Shown here: in pieces, positions 62,899 through 64,000 of the stretch
How the letters are laid out: each line of letters begins with the position of its first letter
How positions within the stretch are numbered: the stretch's first letter is position 1
Assembly: GCA_027064425.1 (NCBI GenBank)
Contig: JAMOPO010000057.1
Coordinates: 124,001 to 188,000 of the forward strand
DNA: 64,000 nucleotides
Source: Methanobacteriota archaeon
GTDB lineage: Archaea; JAADCQ01; Methanopyri; Methanopyrales; Methanopyraceae
Direction of reading: 5' to 3'
Made by a program: the position numbers and the translations under genes
The notes under the pieces: generated by a model
What the model saw: the letters and a program-made list of their open reading frames with translations, nothing else
Told to the model about the DNA's origin: nothing
Database searches by the model: none

Positions 62899-63021
62899 GG
62901 CGGCGGCCACAGCGGCCGGGGCCACACCCGGGCTACATCTCGAACCCGGAAGTTAAGCCCGGCCGCGTCCCGGGTGGTACTGCGCTCCGAGAGGGCGCGG
63001 GAAGCCCGGGATGCCGCCGCC
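62899..63021 (+). rRNA. 5S ribosomal RNA
   Basis: About 123 nt. The terminal helix pairs GGCGGCGGC (62899-62907) with GCCGCCGCC (63013-63021). Inside are the conserved loop segments CTACATCTCGAACCCGG-AAGTTAAGCCCGG and the loop GGTACTGCG. It stands alone, away from 16S and 23S genes. Ends may be off by one or two bases. Confidence 0.93.
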
Positions 63022-63034
63022 GTCCTTCCCGAAA

Positions 63035-63057
63035 ATCGTTATGAAAGTCGTAACGAT
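63035..63057. repeat. 23-bp imperfect palindrome, copy 5 (after 5S rRNA)
   Basis: Left arm ATCGTTATGA, centre AAG, right arm TCGTAACGAT; nine of ten positions pair, the best copy in the window. It starts 14 bases after the 5S 3' end and ends 12 bases before the next start codon. Confidence 0.8.
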
Positions 63058-63069
63058 GGGGGACGGCGG

Positions 63070-63294
63070 GTGAAGGTCAACCGCGCCGCCCAGCTCTCCG
63101 CGATCGCCCTCCTCGCGGCGCTGGCCGTCGCGTTCGCGGGCGGCCCGCGCTGGCCCGTAGGCGTGCTCTCACTGATCGTAGGCGCCCTGGACCTCGTGAT
63201 CTGCGCCCGCCGAGGCGGAGACCGGGTGATGGGCCTCATGGGGCTACTGCTACTGATGGTCGGCGCCGTCGTGCTGACCGGGCGCGCGAGGTGA
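63070..63294 (+). CDS. Small three-helix membrane protein
   Basis: A 74-residue protein with three hydrophobic segments (AIALLAALAVAFAG, VGVLSLIVGALDLVI, LMGLLLLMVGAVVL) and a basic N-terminus and loop. GTG 63070 follows GGGGGA at six bases. No family recognised. It precedes the archaemetzincin gene by six bases and is probably in its transcript. Confidence 0.65.
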   Translation: MKVNRAAQLSAIALLAALAVAFAGGPRWPVGVLSLIVGALDLVICARRGGDRVMGLMGLLLLMVGAVVLTGRAR

Positions 63295-63300
63295 ATCAGC

Positions 63301-63849
63301 ATGGCGGAGGGCGGGCTGGTCATCGGGCTCGTGGAGATGGGGCCCCGAGTCCCGGAGCTCGAGGAGATCCGCAGGAGGCTCGCCCGGCACTTGGAGAAGT
63401 ATCTAGGACCGGTGGAGGTTCGGCACTTCAGGGAGGACCTGCCGGAGTACGCGTACTCCGAGATCCGCGGTCAGTACCTCGCGAGGGCCCTGCTGGACCG
63501 ACTCTCGAAGGTGGATGGCGACTGCCACCGCGTCGTGGGTCTCACGAGGGAGGACCTGTACGCCCCCGGGCTGAACTTCGTGTTCGGCCAGGCCCGGGTC
63601 AACGGCAGGGAGGCCGTGGTCTCGGTGGCTCGACTGCTGGACGAGGACCGCGAGCGCTACCTGAGCCGGGTGGTGAAGGAGGTCACGCACGAGCTCGGCC
63701 ACACCTTCGGGCTGGGCCACTGCGACGACCCGTCGTGCGTGATGAGCTTTTCCAACACCGTGCTGGATGTAGATCGAAAGAGCCCCGACTTCTGCGATCG
63801 GTGCGCCCTGGCCCTTCGGGAGGGTCTGAACCGGTGCCTCAGGAGGTGA
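63301..63849 (+). CDS. amzA: Archaemetzincin zinc protease
   Basis: A 182-residue metalloprotease. The zinc motif HELGHTFGLGHC is followed by the family's conserved Cys pattern DPSCVMSF and DFCDRCALAL, together coordinating a second zinc. The length is normal for the family. ATG 63301. Natural substrate unknown. Confidence 0.95.
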   Translation: MAEGGLVIGLVEMGPRVPELEEIRRRLARHLEKYLGPVEVRHFREDLPEYAYSEIRGQYLARALLDRLSKVDGDCHRVVGLTREDLYAPGLNFVFGQARVNGREAVVSVARLLDEDRERYLSRVVKEVTHELGHTFGLGHCDDPSCVMSFSNTVLDVDRKSPDFCDRCALALREGLNRCLRR

Positions 63850-63854
63850 GGCCC

Positions 63855-64000
63855 GTGGTCGAGTACACGGACCGCGAGGGTCGTCGGGTCATCGTGCGGC
63901 GGGCGCGCCGGGATGATATCCCTGAGATCACCGAGATCGAGGAGCTGGCGTTCCCGAAGTCCCCGTACCCCACCTACGTCTTCCTGTACAACCTGTCGAA
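63855..64000 (+). CDS. GNAT acetyltransferase, RimI-like (3' end outside window)
   Basis: The first 48 codons of a GNAT-family gene: VIVRRARRDDIPEITEIEELAFP followed by SPYPTYVFLYNL matches RimI-type protein N-terminal acetyltransferases. GTG 63855 lies four bases after a near-perfect GGAGGTGAG ribosome site that overlaps the amzA stop. Truncated by the window end. Confidence 0.8.
   Translation, partial: MVEYTDREGRRVIVRRARRDDIPEITEIEELAFPKSPYPTYVFLYNLS

Overview
The window comes from a Methanopyrus-type hyperthermophilic methanogen. It is GC-rich and densely packed. It encodes archaeal information-processing proteins (TFE, aIF1A, NMD3, Rio1, Topo VI-A, a histone fold), F420-dependent methylenetetrahydromethanopterin reductase (Mer) and cyclic 2,3-diphosphoglycerate synthetase. 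Its only tRNA gene, tRNA-Ala(UGC), carries C at position 8, the known Methanopyrus hallmark that is edited C-to-U. From memory, the Mer sequence differs at many positions from the published M. kandleri protein, so a sister strain or species is likely. Starts are often GTG or TTG, and at least two genes appear to start at CTG.

Layout. 1-4.6 kb: Cdc48 ATPase with an intein, a Mut7-C RNase and an AMMECR1 protein. 4.6-7.4 kb (minus): PIG-L deacetylase, GT2 glycosyltransferase, carA. 7.4-16 kb: a HisA-like/ASCH fusion, then minus-strand genes for an S1-like protein, an HD protein, TFE, a deacetylase-like protein, PurL, an HdrD-like Fe-S protein and FAU-1. 16-24 kb (mostly plus): hisE, an FAD oxidoreductase, a secreted protein, tRNA-Ala, an M28 peptidase, an isochorismatase-like hydrolase, cpgS, nucS, trpF, plus a minus-strand histone fold. 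23.8-30.9 kb: a cell-surface module made of a secreted membrane-anchored CobN-like protein and two exported proteins sharing a C-terminal VPV[NS]P-hydrophobic-RR tail. 31-38 kb (minus): a nine-gene run for ribosome biogenesis and translation. 38-51 kb: ABC-GNAT ATPase, UspA, mer, two CBS proteins, a large membrane protein, RNA ligase, HAD phosphatase, pyrC, ilvB. 51-59.5 kb: a redox region. 59.5-64 kb: thrS, ilvN, tatD, 5S rRNA, a small membrane protein, archaemetzincin and a truncated RimI-like gene.

The most interesting part is 51.2-59.5 kb. A six-gene run encodes a divergent Ni-CO dehydrogenase (CooS), a degenerate [NiFe]-hydrogenase large subunit, an FrhG-like small subunit with ferredoxin domains, an FrhB-like F420/FAD subunit, a lone V4R protein and an MsvR-like ArsR-V4R regulator. 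This looks like an Frh hydrogenase whose catalytic part has been replaced by, or coupled to, a modified CooS. A box of form TTCG-N8-CGAA, the architecture I recall for MsvR sites, lies just upstream of TATA-like elements before this operon, before a rubrerythrin-like gene and in the AhpD-like/thrS divergent region. A separate 23-bp imperfect palindrome recurs five times, always just beyond the 3' end of a transcription unit.

No CRISPR array, insertion sequence or prophage was seen. All functional calls are from reading the sequence and recalled family features; no search was run.
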